Assembly: GCA_046155895.1 (NCBI GenBank)
Contig: JBJXFB010000167.1
Location: 9,687 to 73,686, forward strand
Source of the DNA: DASYPQ01 sp046155895
Lineage (GTDB): Bacteria; Planctomycetota; UBA1135; GCA-002686595
Reading direction: 5' to 3'
Length of the DNA: 64,000 nt
In this document: positions 24,667-34,008 of the stretch, in pieces
Layout: each line of letters starts with the position of its first letter
Position numbering within the stretch: position 1 is the stretch's first letter
Translations under genes and position numbers: made by a program
Notes under the pieces: generated by a model
The model's database searches: none
What the model was told of the DNA's origin: nothing
Seen by the model: the letters and a program-made list of their open reading frames with translations, nothing else

Positions 24667-26955
24667 CTACCAGGTGATGAAGAGACCGTTCGTGATGTTG
24701 AACGTGTTTCCCCCGGGCGCGGGGCAGAACGACGGATCCCCGTCCCGATAGTACGTCTGGTAGAAGCGCGTCGCGCCGGAAGAGATCGGATCCCCGGCCG
24801 CCGCGCTGCGCGCGGTGATCGAGAGGTCCCCGGGCGCGGGAGCGGATGCGACGCCCCCGCTCGCATTCTTCACGTAGAGCCGCTTCAGATTCCCGTTCGC
24901 GCAGCGGAGCCCGTCGCCGAAAAGGAGTCCATTCGCATCCTGACCGGTGCACTGGAAGAAGATCGAGATCGAGGTCGGTCTCTCGTCGGAGGCCGTCAGG
25001 ACCACCGTGTCCGGCACCGCCGTACCGTGGGACGTGAGGAGCGCACCGGGACTGCCCGCCATCGAGTTCGCGCATCCACGCCCCGTGGCGCCGAAGTTGG
25101 TGCAGGGACACCACGTCGAGAGCGATCCGTCGCCGAAGCAGAACGGGATCCCGGGTGGCGGGGAAACGAGCGTGATGCAACGGCTCTCCGTGACGGTCAC
25201 GTTGCCAGGCCAATCCTCGAGGCGGAGCTCGTAGCAGAGCTGGATCCCCTGGCCCGAAGCGGTGTCGGGCATCTCGAAGCGGTGCAACTGGGATCCCGAT
25301 CGGGTTCCCGCGACCGTCGAGGCCGAGCCTGTCACGAGGACCTGACCGGAGATCGCACCGGGGGTGCTCGCGAAGCCGTAGGTCCCCGGCGCGACGAAAG
25401 TGTAGGAGTACGTGCCTCCGGGTGCGATCGAGCCCGAGGCGTAGGTGTACGGCGCCGTCGTGCTCTCGATCGTCCGCGGAGCCCCGGAGTTGTTGGTCCA
25501 GGTCACGATCGTGCCCGTGCCGACGCTCGGCGAGGGCGGAACGAATCCTCCGGCAGTGATCGAGATCGAGGCCGTCTGCGGGACTGTCCCGATCACGTAG
25601 GTCACGGTGCCCGTGACGTAGTCCATCCCGTCGTCCTGGATCTGGTCGGCCACGTGGGCGCGCACGACCTTCGAGCCGCCAGCGGGGGCGGTCGAGACGT
25701 TCTCGTGCGAGACAACGCGCGGCGGGATCGAGTCGATCGGGCCCGTGTTCCGGTAGAACTTGTTGATGAACGAGCCGGACTCTCCCTGCGCCGTGAGGAT
25801 GTCGTAGCGGCCGTCGTTGTTGAGGTCCGCGACCGTGCAGTCGAGGGTGGAATCCGAGACGGACTGGATCTGGACGCTCTGGTCCACGAAGACGAACCCG
25901 CCGTCGTTGCGGTAGAGGTACTCGTGACTTCCGAGCGAGCCGACGAGGACGTCGGAGTCGCCGTCCATGTCGTAGTCGAAGAGGACGATCTCGTTGTCGT
26001 CGACCGCGCCGGGGAGCAGCGGCTGGTTCGTGAACGAGAGGGTCCCGCTCGGCACGAGGTTGTTCCTCACCGCCCCTTCCTGGAAGCCGCTCGAGGAAAC
26101 GAAGAACAGGTCGAGATCGTCGTCCCCGTCGAGATCGCCGACCTCCGCCTCGTAGACGTCCCCGTTGCCGACCGCGAGCAGGGAGGACTGGTCCGTGAAC
26201 GTGCCCGTGCCGCCGTTCAGGAGCAGGTAGTGGTTGCCTCCCGAGTTCGTGAACTTGTTCGAACCGAAGAAGTCGGCGTCGAAGTCGCCGTCGACGTCCA
26301 CGAACAGGACGTCCATCTGTCCGGATTTCAGCGGGGCGTTCAGGGCAGCCGCGTCTTCCGTGAAGAACCCGGTGCCGTCGTTCCTGTACAGGTGCGGCCT
26401 CGCCGAAGAAACGATGTTGTAGGCGTCGTTCAGGATCAGGTCGAGGTCGCCGTCGTCGTCGACGTCGCCCAACCCCGCCGCACCGGACGAATGGTTCGTG
26501 GTCAGCCCGCGCGTCGAGCTCTGCAGGCTGAAGAAGCCCGGGTTCGCCGCGCCCTGGTTCATGTACAGGAAGGGCGGATCCGTGGAGAAAGCGTTCGCGA
26601 ATACGGCGTCGACCCATCCGTCGCCGTCGACGTCCCCCGTCGTCACGCCCTTCGCATTCGACACGTGCGCACCGAGGCGGGCGACGCTCTCGTCGGCGAA
26701 GATCCAGGGCCCGGTCTCGACGAGCTTGTTGATGATCAGGATGTTCTGGCGTTTGGTACCCGCGAAGTCGAAACCGTCTCCCTCGGCGAAGAAGACGTCG
26801 AGGTCCCCGTCGTGGTCGACGTCGGCGCATTCGACTCCCTCGGCCCATCGGGTCGGCCCGGGGAAGTTCGTGACCTGCTGGAACTGCTGCGCCCGGGCGC
26901 CCGTGCTCGCGGCCAGGAATGCGGTCGCGATGCTGAGGAGTCGGCGCTGTTCCAT
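24667..26955 (-). CDS. Exported FG-GAP protein with degenerate cupredoxin-like and C-terminal cysteine domains
   Basis: 762 residues from ATG 26955, giving signal peptide MEQRRLLSIATAFLAAST; earlier in-frame ATGs lack it. FG-GAP/VCBS repeats cover about 30-430 (DVDHDGDLDVFF, GDVDGDGWVDAVF, GDVDDDGDLDLIL, GDLDGDDDLDLFF, LFDYDMDGDSDVLV). A cupredoxin-like segment at about 460-545 (VTWTNNSGAPRTIES, APGTYGFASTPGAISG) lacks the copper-binding His, Cys, His and Met. The last 160 residues are the cysteine domain shared with the proteins at 1-5522 (CPCTN, GCANS, FGDGLRC, KRLY, FYQTYYRDG, NITNGLFITW). It is the first gene of the operon with the ASPIC and TPR genes. A surface role is inferred. Confidence 0.87.
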   Translation of the reverse strand: MEQRRLLSIATAFLAASTGARAQQFQQVTNFPGPTRWAEGVECADVDHDGDLDVFFAEGDGFDFAGTKRQNILIINKLVETGPWIFADESVARLGAHVSNAKGVTTGDVDGDGWVDAVFANAFSTDPPFLYMNQGAANPGFFSLQSSTRGLTTNHSSGAAGLGDVDDDGDLDLILNDAYNIVSSARPHLYRNDGTGFFTEDAAALNAPLKSGQMDVLFVDVDGDFDADFFGSNKFTNSGGNHYLLLNGGTGTFTDQSSLLAVGNGDVYEAEVGDLDGDDDLDLFFVSSSGFQEGAVRNNLVPSGTLSFTNQPLLPGAVDDNEIVLFDYDMDGDSDVLVGSLGSHEYLYRNDGGFVFVDQSVQIQSVSDSTLDCTVADLNNDGRYDILTAQGESGSFINKFYRNTGPIDSIPPRVVSHENVSTAPAGGSKVVRAHVADQIQDDGMDYVTGTVTYVIGTVPQTASISITAGGFVPPSPSVGTGTIVTWTNNSGAPRTIESTTAPYTYASGSIAPGGTYSYTFVAPGTYGFASTPGAISGQVLVTGSASTVAGTRSGSQLHRFEMPDTASGQGIQLCYELRLEDWPGNVTVTESRCITLVSPPPGIPFCFGDGSLSTWCPCTNFGATGRGCANSMAGSPGALLTSHGTAVPDTVVLTASDERPTSISIFFQCTGQDANGLLFGDGLRCANGNLKRLYVKNASGGVASAPAPGDLSITARSAAAGDPISSGATRFYQTYYRDGDPSFCPAPGGNTFNITNGLFITW

Positions 26956-27011
26956 TCGATGTCGCAACCAGCGTATCCTGACCCGCATCCCCCGCAAGGA
27001 GATCATCACGG

Positions 27012-27701
27012 ATGAATGACCGCGCGTGGTTGTCGGGAGCGCGGCTGATGCTCCTGTTCACCCCGGAGCTCTGCCGGCGGCACGCTCCTCTCGACGCGCT
27101 CGAGCGGACGCTCGAATCCATCGACGCGATCCAGATCCGGCCCAAGGCGCTCGGATCGACTGCTCCGGGCGGCGCCCGCGAGACCTTCGACTGGTGCGTG
27201 CGCGTGCTCGATCTCCTCGAATCGAAAGGCGCGCGACACATCCCCGTGATCGTGAACGACCGTGTCGACGTCGCGGAAGCTCTCCGGGACCGCGGCTGCG
27301 CGGGCGTCCATCTCGGCCAGGATGACTGTCCTGTCAGGATCGCGAGGCAGCGCCTGGGACTCGGCCCCGTGATCGGGCTCTCGACGCACGACATGCTCCA
27401 GGTCGCGAATGCTGGAGAAGAACAGATCGACTACCTCGGGTTCGGGCCCATCCACGGCACCCGGACGAGGGGCTACGAGCACGGTCTCGGCCCCGAAACG
27501 GCCTGGATCGCGAGCGCGGGGAGCTCCCTCCCCGTGTTCGCGATCGGCGGCGTCGACGCTTCGAACGCCGCGGATCTCGCGCGGGTGGGCCGCGCGGCGG
27601 TCGGATCCGCGATCCTCTCGGCCGAGGATCCCGGCCGCGCCGCGCGGGAGATCCGAAGTCTCCTCGAAGATCAGGGCAGGAGCAGCATCGCGTCGCCGTA
27701 G
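27012..27701 (+). CDS. thiE: Thiamine phosphate synthase (ThiE-like)
   Basis: 229 residues of TIM-barrel type. Family marks in order: IQIRPKAL (canonical QxRxK), VIVNDRVDVA, GVHLGQDDCP, VIGLSTHD, YLGFGPIHGTRTRG and VFAIGGVDASN. The enzyme joins hydroxymethylpyrimidine diphosphate and thiazole phosphate to thiamine phosphate. The final motif carries arginine where lysine of GPxxxTxTK is common, so activity or a TenI-like role should be considered. No other thiamine gene is near. It is divergent from the FG-GAP operon by 56 bases and its last 31 bases overlap the end of queA, tail to tail. Confidence 0.85.
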   Translation: MNDRAWLSGARLMLLFTPELCRRHAPLDALERTLESIDAIQIRPKALGSTAPGGARETFDWCVRVLDLLESKGARHIPVIVNDRVDVAEALRDRGCAGVHLGQDDCPVRIARQRLGLGPVIGLSTHDMLQVANAGEEQIDYLGFGPIHGTRTRGYEHGLGPETAWIASAGSSLPVFAIGGVDASNAADLARVGRAAVGSAILSAEDPGRAAREIRSLLEDQGRSSIASP

Positions 27702-28750
27702 CTGTAGAAGCGATAGCCCTCGTCGATGGCCTCGCGGTAGAGGCGCAGCACGCGCTCTCGTCCCGCAAACGCCGAGACGAGCATCAAGAGCGTGCTGCGC
27801 GGCAGGTGGAAGTTCGTGATCAGGCCGTCCAGGGCTGCGAACGCATAGCCGGGCTTGATGAAGATGTCCGTCCGCCCGGAGCCCGCCCGGATCCCGCCTG
27901 ACGGGGTCCTGCAAGTCTCGAGAGCGCGCGCGCTCGTCGTCCCGACCGCGATGACGCGCCCGCCCGAGTTCCGGGCGCGCGCGACGGCATCGGCCGCCTC
28001 CTCGGACACGACGAACTCCTCGGAATGCATCGCGTGATCCTCGATCCGCTCGGCCACGACGGGTCGAAAGGTCCCGATGCCGACGTGCAGCGTGATCTGA
28101 GTTCGTGCGATCCCGCGCTGATCGAGTTGCCCCAAGAGCTCCGGAGTCAGGTGCAGTCCCGCCGTCGGCGCCGCGACCGCACCCGGAACGCGCGCGAAGA
28201 CGGTCTGATACCAGGTCCGGTCGGCCTCGCGCCGAGGATCCTCGTCCACTTCTCGATGGATGTAGGGCGGCAGAGGCATGCGTCCGAAGAGTTCCAGGAG
28301 CTCCTCGACCGATCGCTCGCCCGGCCGTGGTTCGCTGAGCTCGATCGTCCACTCCGCGCCCGGCCTCCCGTCGTCGCCGGGAAGCCGCTCGCAAGCTCGC
28401 GCGAGCAGCGATCCCCCTTCCAGGTGGATCGATTCCCCGGGCGAGAGCCGCTTCGCCGGGCGCACGAGCGCGCGCCAACGTCCACCCTCCTCCGCGCGGC
28501 CGAGCACGAGCACCTCGACCGCGCCCCCCGAAACACGCCGGCCGAGCAGGCGCGCGGGCAGCACGCGCGTGTCGTTGACGACGAGGAGGTCCCCGCTCCG
28601 GAGGATCTCGGGCAGATCGCGGATGAACGCGTGCTCGGTCTCGTCCCGGCCGACCTGATGCACGAGCAGCCGCGCCGAGTCGCGCGGCTCCGCGGGACGC
28701 TGCGCGATCCGGTGATCGGGCAGCTCGTAGTCGAACTCGGAGAGCTTCAC
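27671..28750 (-). CDS. queA: S-adenosylmethionine:tRNA ribosyltransferase-isomerase
   Basis: 359 residues from GTG 28750, which gives the usual N-terminus MKLSEFDYELPDHRIAQRP and overlaps the upstream stop by 4 bases (GTGA). Signatures: SARLLVHQ, VVNDTRVLPARL, WYQTVFA, AAPTAGLHLTPELL, HVGIGTFRPV, VGTTSARALE and TNFHLPRSTLLMLVSAF. QueA transfers and rearranges the ribosyl group of AdoMet onto preQ1 in tRNA, making epoxyqueuosine, which QueG (20108-21220) then reduces. Its 3' end overlaps thiE on the other strand by 31 bases. Confidence 0.95.
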   Translation of the reverse strand: MKLSEFDYELPDHRIAQRPAEPRDSARLLVHQVGRDETEHAFIRDLPEILRSGDLLVVNDTRVLPARLLGRRVSGGAVEVLVLGRAEEGGRWRALVRPAKRLSPGESIHLEGGSLLARACERLPGDDGRPGAEWTIELSEPRPGERSVEELLELFGRMPLPPYIHREVDEDPRREADRTWYQTVFARVPGAVAAPTAGLHLTPELLGQLDQRGIARTQITLHVGIGTFRPVVAERIEDHAMHSEEFVVSEEAADAVARARNSGGRVIAVGTTSARALETCRTPSGGIRAGSGRTDIFIKPGYAFAALDGLITNFHLPRSTLLMLVSAFAGRERVLRLYREAIDEGYRFYSYGDAMLLLP

Positions 28751-30147
28751 GGCAACGGAGCCGCCCGACTCGGAGGGGGGCGATTGGATCGGAACGATTC
28801 CAGGACCAGCAGCGCGAAGAACGGTAGCGCGACCGCGGGCCAGAGCCACTCGGGCTCGGACCAGATCCCTTGGGCCTGCCAACGCGCGATCGGCCAGTAG
28901 AGGAGCGGCGCGGCGAGGGCGAGCCACCCCCAGGCCGCCGAAGGCCGGAATGCCAGGAAGGGCAGCATCCAAGCCAAGTACCAGGGATGGAGGGTCGGGC
29001 TCAAGACGATCCAGGCTCCGATCAGGCGCCCGCAGCCGGCCACGGGATCGGAGACGCGACGCGCGACGGTCACCGCGTACGCGAGCCAGGCCACGGCGGC
29101 GATCCCCCGCGAGAGGTAGCGCGGATCCGTCAGGCTCTCGTCGCGGCGGAAGAAGCCCTCGAGAGCGCCCTGGATCCACCCGTGGAGCAGGCTGGTGGCC
29201 TCCCAGCGCCTGGCGTATTCGGATAGCCCCGAGGCGAAGCCGACCTCCGCTCCGCGGAGGAAGAGCAAGGGCAAGAACCCGAGCACGGTGAGGAGCGCCG
29301 CGACGACGACGCGACGTGCGCCGCCTGGTCCGCGCAGGAACCAGGGCAGTCCGACCAGCGGGAGATACTTCGTCAGGATGCCTCCGCTCCAGAGGACGGC
29401 CGCCGTGATCGTCCGTCGAGGCTGCGCGAGGGCTCCGAGGAGGAGCAGGATCGCGAGACTGTCCAGATGCCCCGATCCGGAGAACTCGATCACCGGCAGT
29501 GGACACCATCCCCAGACCACGGACACCGACGGCGGAAGGCGCGCGCGCCGGAGCAAGACCACGAGAGGCCAGAGCACCAGCAGGTCGCACAAGCCGTAGA
29601 TCGCCCGGAGGATGCGCACCCCGTCTTTCTCCGGAGCGAGCTCGAGCGTGCGGCACAGGGCTGCCGTCCCCGCGCCCAGCGCCTGAGACAGCGGCGGATA
29701 GGCCGCACGGACGTCCGGGTGATTGACTCGAGCCCGGAGCTCGGGGAATTCCTGGGTGAGCGCGGCGATCTCCGGCACCCGGCGGTCGTCCGGCGAGAAG
29801 GCGTAGGGACTCGCGCCCTCCAGCACCACCTCGCCTTCCCAGACGTAGCGGTAGACGTCGTCGGACAACTCGGGCTCACTCGCGAAGGCGAGGAGCCGCA
29901 GGGCGATCGAGCCAGCGACGACCACCTTCAGCTCGCCGAAGCCCCGTCGGGCCAGGAAGACCGCGGCGAGCCAGGCGGCGCCTCCCGCTAGGAGAGCGAG
30001 GGTGAGCGCAGGCCCGTTCGAGGCGAATCGTCCCGATGCGGAGACAAGGAATATGGCGCCGACGACGGGGACCAGGGCCGCGATGAAAGCGGCCTTTCCC
30101 AGGCTCATTTCCGATGGGGAGGCGTGCCGGACTCTGGAATCTCGCAT
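28747..30147 (-). CDS. GT-C type polyprenyl-phosphate mannosyltransferase-like membrane protein
   Basis: 466 residues from ATG 30147, which has GAGG seven bases upstream; an ATG at 30108 is possible but has no ribosome site. About eleven membrane helices. The first large loop has the catalytic-type acidic pair in LSDDVYRYVWEGEVVLEG and the conserved run NHPDVRAAYPPLSQ, typical of alpha-mannosyltransferases of the GT87/DUF2029 kind. GILTKYLPLVGLPWFL and SPTLHPWYLAWMLPF are further family marks. Such enzymes move a sugar from a polyprenyl phosphate donor to an acceptor on the outer side of the membrane; the acceptor is unknown. The coupling with queA is a plain overlap with no evident functional link. 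Confidence 0.78.
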   Translation of the reverse strand: MRDSRVRHASPSEMSLGKAAFIAALVPVVGAIFLVSASGRFASNGPALTLALLAGGAAWLAAVFLARRGFGELKVVVAGSIALRLLAFASEPELSDDVYRYVWEGEVVLEGASPYAFSPDDRRVPEIAALTQEFPELRARVNHPDVRAAYPPLSQALGAGTAALCRTLELAPEKDGVRILRAIYGLCDLLVLWPLVVLLRRARLPPSVSVVWGWCPLPVIEFSGSGHLDSLAILLLLGALAQPRRTITAAVLWSGGILTKYLPLVGLPWFLRGPGGARRVVVAALLTVLGFLPLLFLRGAEVGFASGLSEYARRWEATSLLHGWIQGALEGFFRRDESLTDPRYLSRGIAAVAWLAYAVTVARRVSDPVAGCGRLIGAWIVLSPTLHPWYLAWMLPFLAFRPSAAWGWLALAAPLLYWPIARWQAQGIWSEPEWLWPAVALPFFALLVLESFRSNRPPPSRAAPLP

Positions 30148-30272
30148 GCAGAAGCCTCAAAGATCCGGCAAGTTGCGATTCACGGCGCTCGAAATGCTGC
30201 CGTAATAGCATCTTGGAGCCGTGTGGGTTCCCCAACCCCGATCCGCGCCCGGGGGGGCCACGGAAGGGGTTG

Positions 30273-30334
30273 GACCTTCCTTCTCCGGAAGGTCATTCAA
30301 GGGCCGTGGGCAACGTGGAGTGCCCGCGGCCCTT
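30273..30334 (-). terminator. Tandem hairpins between the regulator gene and the GT-C gene
   Basis: The gap 30148-30456 holds no gene. It has two strong hairpins in a row. One is GACCTTCC/GGAAGGTC with a 6-base loop (30273-30294). The other is a 14-bp stem with one G-T pair, AAGGGCCGTGGGCA/TGCCCGCGGCCCTT, with an 8-base loop (30299-30334). Both come after the stop of the regulator gene (30457) in its direction of transcription. Neither has a long T-run on the minus strand; CCCTTT follows the larger stem on the plus strand. Probably transcription termination of the regulatory operon. Confidence 0.6.
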
Positions 30335-30456
30335 CCCTTTGCGCGACTCGCCGACACCCCGGAGGCCAGTCGAAGCACCGCTCCGATGCCGGGCGAGCGC
30401 CGGGCACGCTGGATCCAGGCGCGAGGAAGAAGCCGACTCTCGGTAAGAGATGCGCG

Positions 30457-33195
30457 CTAGGCCGGTTCTTCCTCGGAGGCTTCCTGGGGGGGCGCCCAGA
30501 CGGTTTCGTCCCGGACCTCGTCGGCGATCCCGCAGTCTTTCATCCGCGCGACCAGGGTGTCGGGATCCCACCCGAGGTACTGGGCCGCGCGGGTCTTGTT
30601 CGTCCGACCTCCGGCCATCCTCGTCACGCGGAGAGCCGCGATCACGTCGCCGGGCCGCGGGTGCCGCGACGGGATCCGCGAGACCAGCGGCATCGAGAAC
30701 CGTCGCGCCATCTCGCGCACGAGATCCGCCGTGATCGGTCGGTGGCGCAGGGCCCCGTCCGCTCGGGCGAGCAGGACCAACTTGTAGACGAAGCTCTCGA
30801 GCTCGCGCACGTTCCCGGCCCAGGGCTGCCTCCAGAGAAACGCGAGCGCCTCGTCCTCGTAGCTCGGCACGCGGAGGCCTTCCTCCTCGGCGAAACGTCC
30901 AGTGAGACAGGCGACGAGCGGCGGGATGTCCTCGCGGCGTTCGAGGAGCGGGGGCACGCGAAACTGGAGGCGATCGAGCCGTTGAGCGAGGTCGCTCCTC
31001 ATCGCTCCCGCCTCCACGGCTGACTGCAGTCCGCAGCGCGTCGTGGCGAGGATGCGCGTGTGTTCGACTTCGGTCCCCGGACCGCGCGAGCCGTCCTCGA
31101 GGAAGCGCAGGAGCTCCTCCTGGCTCTCGAGATCGAGGAGCTCGAGGTCCGCCAGCAGGAGGCTTCCCTCACGCGCCGAGTCGGGCCAGCTCGCGAAGCT
31201 CCCGCGCGTCGTCTTGGAACCGCAGTCGATGGACCGGAGTGGACCGTCACGGAAGCGGCTCTCGAAGTGAACCCATCGGGCCAGGATGCTCTTTCCCGCG
31301 CCTGTAGGCCCGCAGAGGACGACGGGAGACCGTGATCGTGCCGCGGCCAGCAGGTGGAGGGCGAAATCGCGGAAGTCGCCGCGCCGCGCGTCGAACCAGA
31401 CGTCGAAGCCGTTTCGCACGCGGTGCCAGCCCCGGAACCGTGCGATCTGCAAGGCGAGCCCGAATCGGCGCGCGGTGTCGGCATGCCGGGTCCACTCCGT
31501 CTCGCCGAAATCGCGGCGGCGAATCGACTCGACGGCGAGCAGACCGCACATCCGACCGCCGGCCACGAGCGGCAGGACGGTCCCCGATCCCGCGCGCGGG
31601 TCGAGCGCGAGGAAGGGATCCGGCTCGTCGAACGCGACGTGGCCACGCGTCGCGACCGCCCTCGTCAAGGCGCGGCCGCGCCCCTCCGGTTTCGCCGAGA
31701 GCTCCGCGGCGTCGCCGCCGGAGGCGACGAGTCGTGTCTGCCCCGTCTCGTGGACGAATCCCCACCAGCGCCGCTGCGCCGTCTTGATCGCCAGCTCGGC
31801 GACCAGCTCCCGAAAGACCTCCGCGGCCGCCATGGATCCGGGATCTTCAGGCGATCCTCGCGAAGCCGCCGAGGCTCCGACCTTCGCCTCCGGCCCACCA
31901 AGACCCGCGGTTCCGCGGGAGAGAAGGGCTTCGTCTCCCCAGGCACGGGCCAGGGCCGCCAATCGATCCGAATGGGGCAGGAGGTGGTGCTCGCATTCGA
32001 CGTGCAGCCAACCGGCGACCTCGCCCTCCGCGTCGAAGAGAGGGGCCAAGGCCAAGGCGAGCGTGCTCCCCGCGCCGAGCGTTCCGTGGATCGGCCGCTC
32101 GTTGTCCCGGTGCACCACGATCGCGCGCGCAGAGATCATCAGCTCGTGCTCCCTCTCGCCGGGCACTGAACAGGCGCCGTCCCTCTCCTCGAGCCAGATC
32201 TCGACCGCCGAGCGCAAGCCGGGCGCCACGTCGAGGTGCACCGAGCGGGTGCTCCCGTCGGGAGAGAGGGCGAATACGCCCAGCACGGAGGCCCCGATCT
32301 CCACCCGACTGACGGCTGTGCATGCGTCCCGCGCGCCGTCTTTCTCCGGGAGTCCAGCCCGCACCGTGGGCGCGCGGCCCGCGAGACAGGGCAGCCACTC
32401 GGGCTTGTGCTCGCGCAGCTCGGCCAATCCGAGGGGAAGCACGCCGGTCCTCGAGGGCAGCCCCACGATCGCGCTCTTCGCCGACGCGTAGTCGCCGAGG
32501 ACCAGTCGGCTCCACGACAGGAGCTGCCGGAGGCGCGCGTCCCCTTCGGAAGCATCGACTGTCTCGGCCAGCCATTCGCGGGCCTCGCGCGCGGCTCCTC
32601 GATCGAGCAGGCACTCGGCCAAACAGGCGATCAGGTCGCATCGGGCTGAATCCTCAGCATGAATCGGCGTTCCGTCCTCCTCCTTGCAAGCCAGGCGCGT
32701 CCGGACGATCACCTCGGCCGCGCGTGGACCCTCCGCGACGCGCGCCAGCCGCGCTTTCCAGAGCGCCATGGTCGAGGGGGATGCGCCGAGCTCCCCGAGA
32801 CTTGCGAGGAGCCGCGCAACGACTTCGAGGCTCGTTTCGCCGGGCGCCGGGAGCCCGGCCAGCCCCGTCAGCTCCCCGCGCAGATCGTCGAGCTCGCGCC
32901 ACGCTTCGTCGTGCGCGAGGGCGGGCTCCCCCACGGAGAGGAACGAACCCGGGCCCGCGAGCGCGCGCAGATAGTGACGCAGGAGATCGCAGAGCGCCCT
33001 CGTCACCCGGCCGCGGTCGTGCGCCTCGAGCTCCGCTCGCGCCTGGTCCAGGCCGACGCCGACCGCTCCCGCGCGCATCGAACCGGCGTCGTTGGTCAGG
33101 AGGCGCAGGAACTGGACGACGGATCGGGCGTGGCGCAGAACCTCCTCGCCGGACTTGGGCAAGAGCATCTCGAGGGAATCGCAAGCCTGGACCAT
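30457..33195 (-). CDS. GAF-AAA+-Fis regulator resembling sigma-54 activators but lacking the GAFTGA loop
   Basis: 912 residues. Helical TPR-like N-terminal part to about 290; two GAF-like domains (about 300-420 and 455-590, the second with GTVLPLVAGGRMCGLLAVES). The AAA+ domain runs from about 600 to 840, with Walker A CGPTGAGKS near 605, Walker B-like SLLLADLELLD, sensor ATTRCG, arginine-finger region MRSDLAQRLDRLQFRVPPL and WAGNVRELESF. The C-terminal Fis-type helix-turn-helix has NKTRAAQYLGWDPDTLVARM. The loop that should read GAFTGA is replaced (KTTRGSFASWPDSAREG), and the Walker B DE pair is absent. It may regulate without sigma-54 or bind ATP without remodelling. It is the last gene of a unit with the two genes upstream. 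Confidence 0.85.
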   Translation of the reverse strand: MVQACDSLEMLLPKSGEEVLRHARSVVQFLRLLTNDAGSMRAGAVGVGLDQARAELEAHDRGRVTRALCDLLRHYLRALAGPGSFLSVGEPALAHDEAWRELDDLRGELTGLAGLPAPGETSLEVVARLLASLGELGASPSTMALWKARLARVAEGPRAAEVIVRTRLACKEEDGTPIHAEDSARCDLIACLAECLLDRGAAREAREWLAETVDASEGDARLRQLLSWSRLVLGDYASAKSAIVGLPSRTGVLPLGLAELREHKPEWLPCLAGRAPTVRAGLPEKDGARDACTAVSRVEIGASVLGVFALSPDGSTRSVHLDVAPGLRSAVEIWLEERDGACSVPGEREHELMISARAIVVHRDNERPIHGTLGAGSTLALALAPLFDAEGEVAGWLHVECEHHLLPHSDRLAALARAWGDEALLSRGTAGLGGPEAKVGASAASRGSPEDPGSMAAAEVFRELVAELAIKTAQRRWWGFVHETGQTRLVASGGDAAELSAKPEGRGRALTRAVATRGHVAFDEPDPFLALDPRAGSGTVLPLVAGGRMCGLLAVESIRRRDFGETEWTRHADTARRFGLALQIARFRGWHRVRNGFDVWFDARRGDFRDFALHLLAAARSRSPVVLCGPTGAGKSILARWVHFESRFRDGPLRSIDCGSKTTRGSFASWPDSAREGSLLLADLELLDLESQEELLRFLEDGSRGPGTEVEHTRILATTRCGLQSAVEAGAMRSDLAQRLDRLQFRVPPLLERREDIPPLVACLTGRFAEEEGLRVPSYEDEALAFLWRQPWAGNVRELESFVYKLVLLARADGALRHRPITADLVREMARRFSMPLVSRIPSRHPRPGDVIAALRVTRMAGGRTNKTRAAQYLGWDPDTLVARMKDCGIADEVRDETVWAPPQEASEEEPA

Positions 33196-33213
33196 CTCTC
33201 CCCCCCTCCTCGA

Positions 33214-34008
33214 TCAGAGCAATCCCCGCGCTACCTCGGAGCAGGCCCCCGATCCCTTGAAGGCCATCTCGAGGATCGGCCACCCGATCTCGTCACGAGG
33301 CGCCCGACGGGCGCGCCCCCGGGCGGCTTTCAGGGCCCGGTCGAAGCGCAGTCGAGACCCGGACACGGTGAGGTCGAGAGCCTCGAGCCTTCGCGCCGCC
33401 AGTGAGATCCCGGGCCGGTCTTCGACACGCAACGCGAGCGCGAGGAGAGCCACGCAGACGCGCGGATCGCTGCGGCTCTGCTGCGCCGCTGCTCCGTAAC
33501 AGGCGATCGACGCGCGGGAGTCGCCCTCGAGCTCGAGTGCCAGCGCAAGCGCTTCGAGAGCGGCTCCGCGAACATCCGGCAACGGCCCGTCCCTCAAGAG
33601 CTCGCGCAGATCCCCGATCGCTCCCGGGGCGTCCGCTTCGGCGATCTTGGCGCGCGCCAGATCGATCCGCCCCTCGTGGCACGGCAGCAGCGCCAGGGCA
33701 GCCTCGGCCAGCGACGTGGCGCGCGGCCAGAGCTCCGAGGAGAGCCCGAGGAGCCGAGGCAGCAGCGGATCGACCTGGAAATCGTCTGCCCCTGCGCTCT
33801 CGATCTCCTCCGCGCACGCACGATCCCAGCGTATCCTCGGCCCGTGCGCGAAGCCGGCGACGTAGAGCCGTCCAAGCCGCGAGCGAGTGCACACGAGCGC
33901 GCAGGCCACGCGGAGGAGCCGGGCCTGGTCGCGACGGTGAACGATCGCCAGCTCGCGCATGGCCGCCGCGAGGGAGGAGCGCTTCGAGCCGTCTAGTTCG
34001 CGGCGCAT
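33214..34008 (-). CDS. Helical, TPR-like protein of unknown function in a regulatory operon
   Basis: 264 residues. Its ATG shares one base with the stop of the sigma-like gene (TGATG), so translation is coupled. No signal peptide or membrane helix. The middle and C-terminal parts are alanine/leucine-rich helical repeats (AAALEALALALELEGDSRAS, PRVCVALLALALRVEDRPG), TPR-like by eye. I do not recognise a family. Its position between a degenerate sigma-like protein and a GAF-AAA regulator, 18 bases from the latter, suggests a binding partner or anti-factor (inference). Confidence 0.65.
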   Translation of the reverse strand: MRRELDGSKRSSLAAAMRELAIVHRRDQARLLRVACALVCTRSRLGRLYVAGFAHGPRIRWDRACAEEIESAGADDFQVDPLLPRLLGLSSELWPRATSLAEAALALLPCHEGRIDLARAKIAEADAPGAIGDLRELLRDGPLPDVRGAALEALALALELEGDSRASIACYGAAAQQSRSDPRVCVALLALALRVEDRPGISLAARRLEALDLTVSGSRLRFDRALKAARGRARRAPRDEIGWPILEMAFKGSGACSEVARGLL

